DNA from: Beggiatoa leptomitoformis
GTDB lineage: Bacteria; Pseudomonadota; Gammaproteobacteria; Beggiatoales; Beggiatoaceae
Reading direction: 5' to 3'
DNA length: 64,000 nt
NCBI RefSeq assembly: GCF_001305575.3
Contig: NZ_CP012373.2
Span: 434,001-498,000 of the forward strand
The notes beneath the pieces were generated by a model that worked only from the letters and a program-made list of their open reading frames with translations, ran no database searches and was not told the origin of the DNA. Numbering within the stretch: position 1 is the first letter of the stretch; every line of letters starts with the position of its first letter. A program made the position numbers and the translations under genes. Shown here piece by piece: positions 62,673-64,000 of this stretch.

Positions 62673-63686
62673 TTACTTCGCACTCATTAACACAAGGGTT
62701 GTGTCTAACATACGGTTAGAGAAGCCCCATTCATTATCATACCAAGACAACACTTTTACTAAAGTACCGTCAATAACTTTAGTTTGTGTTGCATCATAAG
62801 TAGAAGAAACAGGATTATGATTGAAATCCACAGAAACTAAGGGCGCGTGATTAATCGCTAAAACGCCCTTCAGCTCATTTTGAGCGGCTTCTGTTAAAAT
62901 CTGCGTGATTTCTTCTTTAGTCGTGGCGCGTTTAGCCACAAAGGTTAAATCGACAACCGAAACGTTAATCGTGGGAACACGAATGGAGAAGCCATCTAAC
63001 TTACCATTTAATTCAGGTAAGACTAACCCAACAGCAGCAGCAGCACCCGTTTTCGTTGGAATCATGGACATGGTGGCAGAACGGGCGCGACGTAAATCTT
63101 TATGGAATACATCCGTCAACACTTGGTCATTCGTGTAAGCATGAATAGTGGTCATTAAGCCATGTAACACGCCGATTTTATCATGTAAAGGTTTGACTAA
63201 GGGCGCGAGACAGTTGGTTGTGCAAGAAGCGTTAGAAATGACGGTGTCACTGGCTTTGAGAATAGAATGATTAACCCCATAAACGACGGTTGCATCAACA
63301 TCTTTTTCACCGGGAGCAGAAATAATGACTTTTTTCGCACCACCCGCTAAATGCGCACTGGCTTTGGCTTTGCTGGTAAATAAGCCGGTGCATTCATAAA
63401 CCACATCAACGCCTAATTCTGCCCAAGGCAATTTGCTGGGGTCGCGCTCGGCAAACACGCGGATTTTGTCGCCGTTAATGACCATGTACTCGCCTTCAAC
63501 TGCGACAGTGCCATTAAAACGACCGTGTGCGGTATCGTAGCGGGTTAAGTGCGCATTAGTTTCAGCATCGCCTAAGTCGTTAACGGCAACGATTTTAATC
63601 TCGTTCGTCCGTCCAGCTTCGTACAATGCCCGTAACACGTTACGTCCAATACGACCATAGCCATTGATTGCAACTTTAATTGTCAT
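62673..63686 (-). CDS. gap: Glyceraldehyde-3-phosphate dehydrogenase, type I
   Basis: The protein has 337 residues from the ATG at 63686; AGGGAGAG lies just upstream. NAD-binding [14 protein letters not shown], catalytic Cys155 in [12 protein letters not shown], and the C-terminal [15 protein letters not shown] are present. It oxidises glyceraldehyde-3-phosphate with phosphate in glycolysis, or runs the reverse in the Calvin cycle. The sequence NDLGD after strand 2 fits GAPDH rather than erythrose-4-phosphate dehydrogenase. It is flanked by its own terminator. Confidence 0.97.
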   Translation of the reverse strand: MTIKVAINGYGRIGRNVLRALYEAGRTNEIKIVAVNDLGDAETNAHLTRYDTAHGRFNGTVAVEGEYMVINGDKIRVFAERDPSKLPWAELGVDVVYECTGLFTSKAKASAHLAGGAKKVIISAPGEKDVDATVVYGVNHSILKASDTVISNASCTTNCLAPLVKPLHDKIGVLHGLMTTIHAYTNDQVLTDVFHKDLRRARSATMSMIPTKTGAAAAVGLVLPELNGKLDGFSIRVPTINVSVVDLTFVAKRATTKEEITQILTEAAQNELKGVLAINHAPLVSVDFNHNPVSSTYDATQTKVIDGTLVKVLSWYDNEWGFSNRMLDTTLVLMSAK

Positions 63687-63807
63687 TGAATTCTCTCCCT
63701 GTGAGAAAAAAGTGTTCATTGTAGCTTTTTTTGGGGGGTGTCTAAATAGGGTAAAAATGGTTTTAACATAGATGCTTTCTTTCCAAGAAAGGCATTAAGT
63801 AAGTTAT

Positions 63808-64000
63808 TTAAATAAAATTTATATATTCTGCCAATTTTGAAACCGTTTGTTGTAAAGATTGTTTTTGTAAAATACGTAAAAACTCTTCAGCCGTTTTAGG
63901 TGGATTTTTAAGGGTTTGTCGTTGTTCTTTAATGGCTTGAAAACATAAAGCGGAGTTTAATTCAAGTTGATAAAAAATAAAATCATCAGGGTGAATAACC
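63808..64000 (-). CDS. PIN-domain protein, C-terminal part (5' end outside window)
   Basis: The frame enters from the right edge and ends with TAA at 63808-63810. The 63 visible residues include VIHPDDFIFYQLELNSALCF and LKNPPKTAEEFLRILQKQSL, the C-terminal pattern of long PIN-domain proteins (viPD.fl..l.......A.......L.nPp....e....L...gL). These are often toxin-like nucleases with an antitoxin gene in front; that part is not visible. Confidence 0.7.
   Translation of the reverse strand, partial: VIHPDDFIFYQLELNSALCFQAIKEQRQTLKNPPKTAEEFLRILQKQSLQQTVSKLAEYINFI

Overview
The window looks like chromosome of an AT-rich, filamentous, sulfur-oxidising gammaproteobacterium of the Beggiatoa / Thiotrichales type. 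This is an inference from gene content: an exported methanethiol-oxidase-like protein, APS kinase, a phasin for PHA granules, many c-di-GMP and sensor-kinase genes, a C-type-lectin-like (formylglycine-generating-enzyme fold) protein with a hypervariable-looking tail, and many short palindromic repeats. No rRNA, tRNA, CRISPR array or replication origin was found.

Layout. 0-5.1 kb is accessory: the end of a glycosyltransferase, a small Gly-rich repeat protein, a 974-residue coiled-coil/TPR/CLec protein, four tandem copies of a 114-bp palindromic repeat, a GxxExxY gene whose 3' end runs into a fifth copy, then an intact IS1-family element (8-bp target duplication) at the stop codon of mgtE. 5.9-12.3 kb is mostly housekeeping (mgtE, enoyl-CoA hydratase, tadA, a diguanylate cyclase, a peptide-binding lipoprotein, an RRM protein). 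12.5-15.9 kb is a carbamoyltransferase / SxtJ / DUF5989 / SGNH-hydrolase cluster in which the divergent start codons share one CATG. 16-25 kb holds a molbindin, ettA and a five-gene minus-strand signalling block: anti-sigma-like ATPase, STAS protein, PAS-GGDEF-EAL, histidine kinase, hybrid kinase. Three of these proteins share a 24-residue coiled-coil module. 25.5-35.5 kb carries a Cache-domain hybrid kinase, the methanethiol-oxidase-like protein, a solitary ftsE, ispA, cysC and a subtilisin-like lipoprotein. 35.6-45 kb contains a repeat/IS630 scar, a cobalamin adenosyltransferase, a TPR protein, a Do-family protease, a GDT1-type cation exporter, cobT, an HDAC-family hydrolase, moeA and a SpoIIE-type phosphatase. 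46-52.7 kb has a decayed IS982 element, a phasin, an ABC ATPase followed by a two-component pair, and an IS5/IS427-type element. 52.9-64 kb has a partial Co/Ni uptake operon ending in cbiM, a seven-blade WD40 protein, a GGDEF-EAL protein paired with a Mo-oxidoreductase-fold protein, a large exported protein ending in a complete type IV pilin-like domain, an aspartate-type aminotransferase, gap, and the end of a PIN-domain gene.

How the genes fit together. Several genes bear on cobalamin and cobalt (adenosyltransferase, cobT, cbiM with its two exported partners) and on molybdenum (molbindin, moeA, Mo-oxidoreductase-fold protein), but in scattered pieces. Signalling dominates: three GGDEF proteins (two with EAL), five histidine kinases, one DNA-binding response regulator, and partner-switching parts (STAS, ATPase, SpoIIE phosphatase). 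The best candidates for something undescribed are the signalling block with its shared N-terminal module, the pilin-tailed exported protein, the remote DGR-type variable region, and the palindrome-bracketed GxxExxY cassette.
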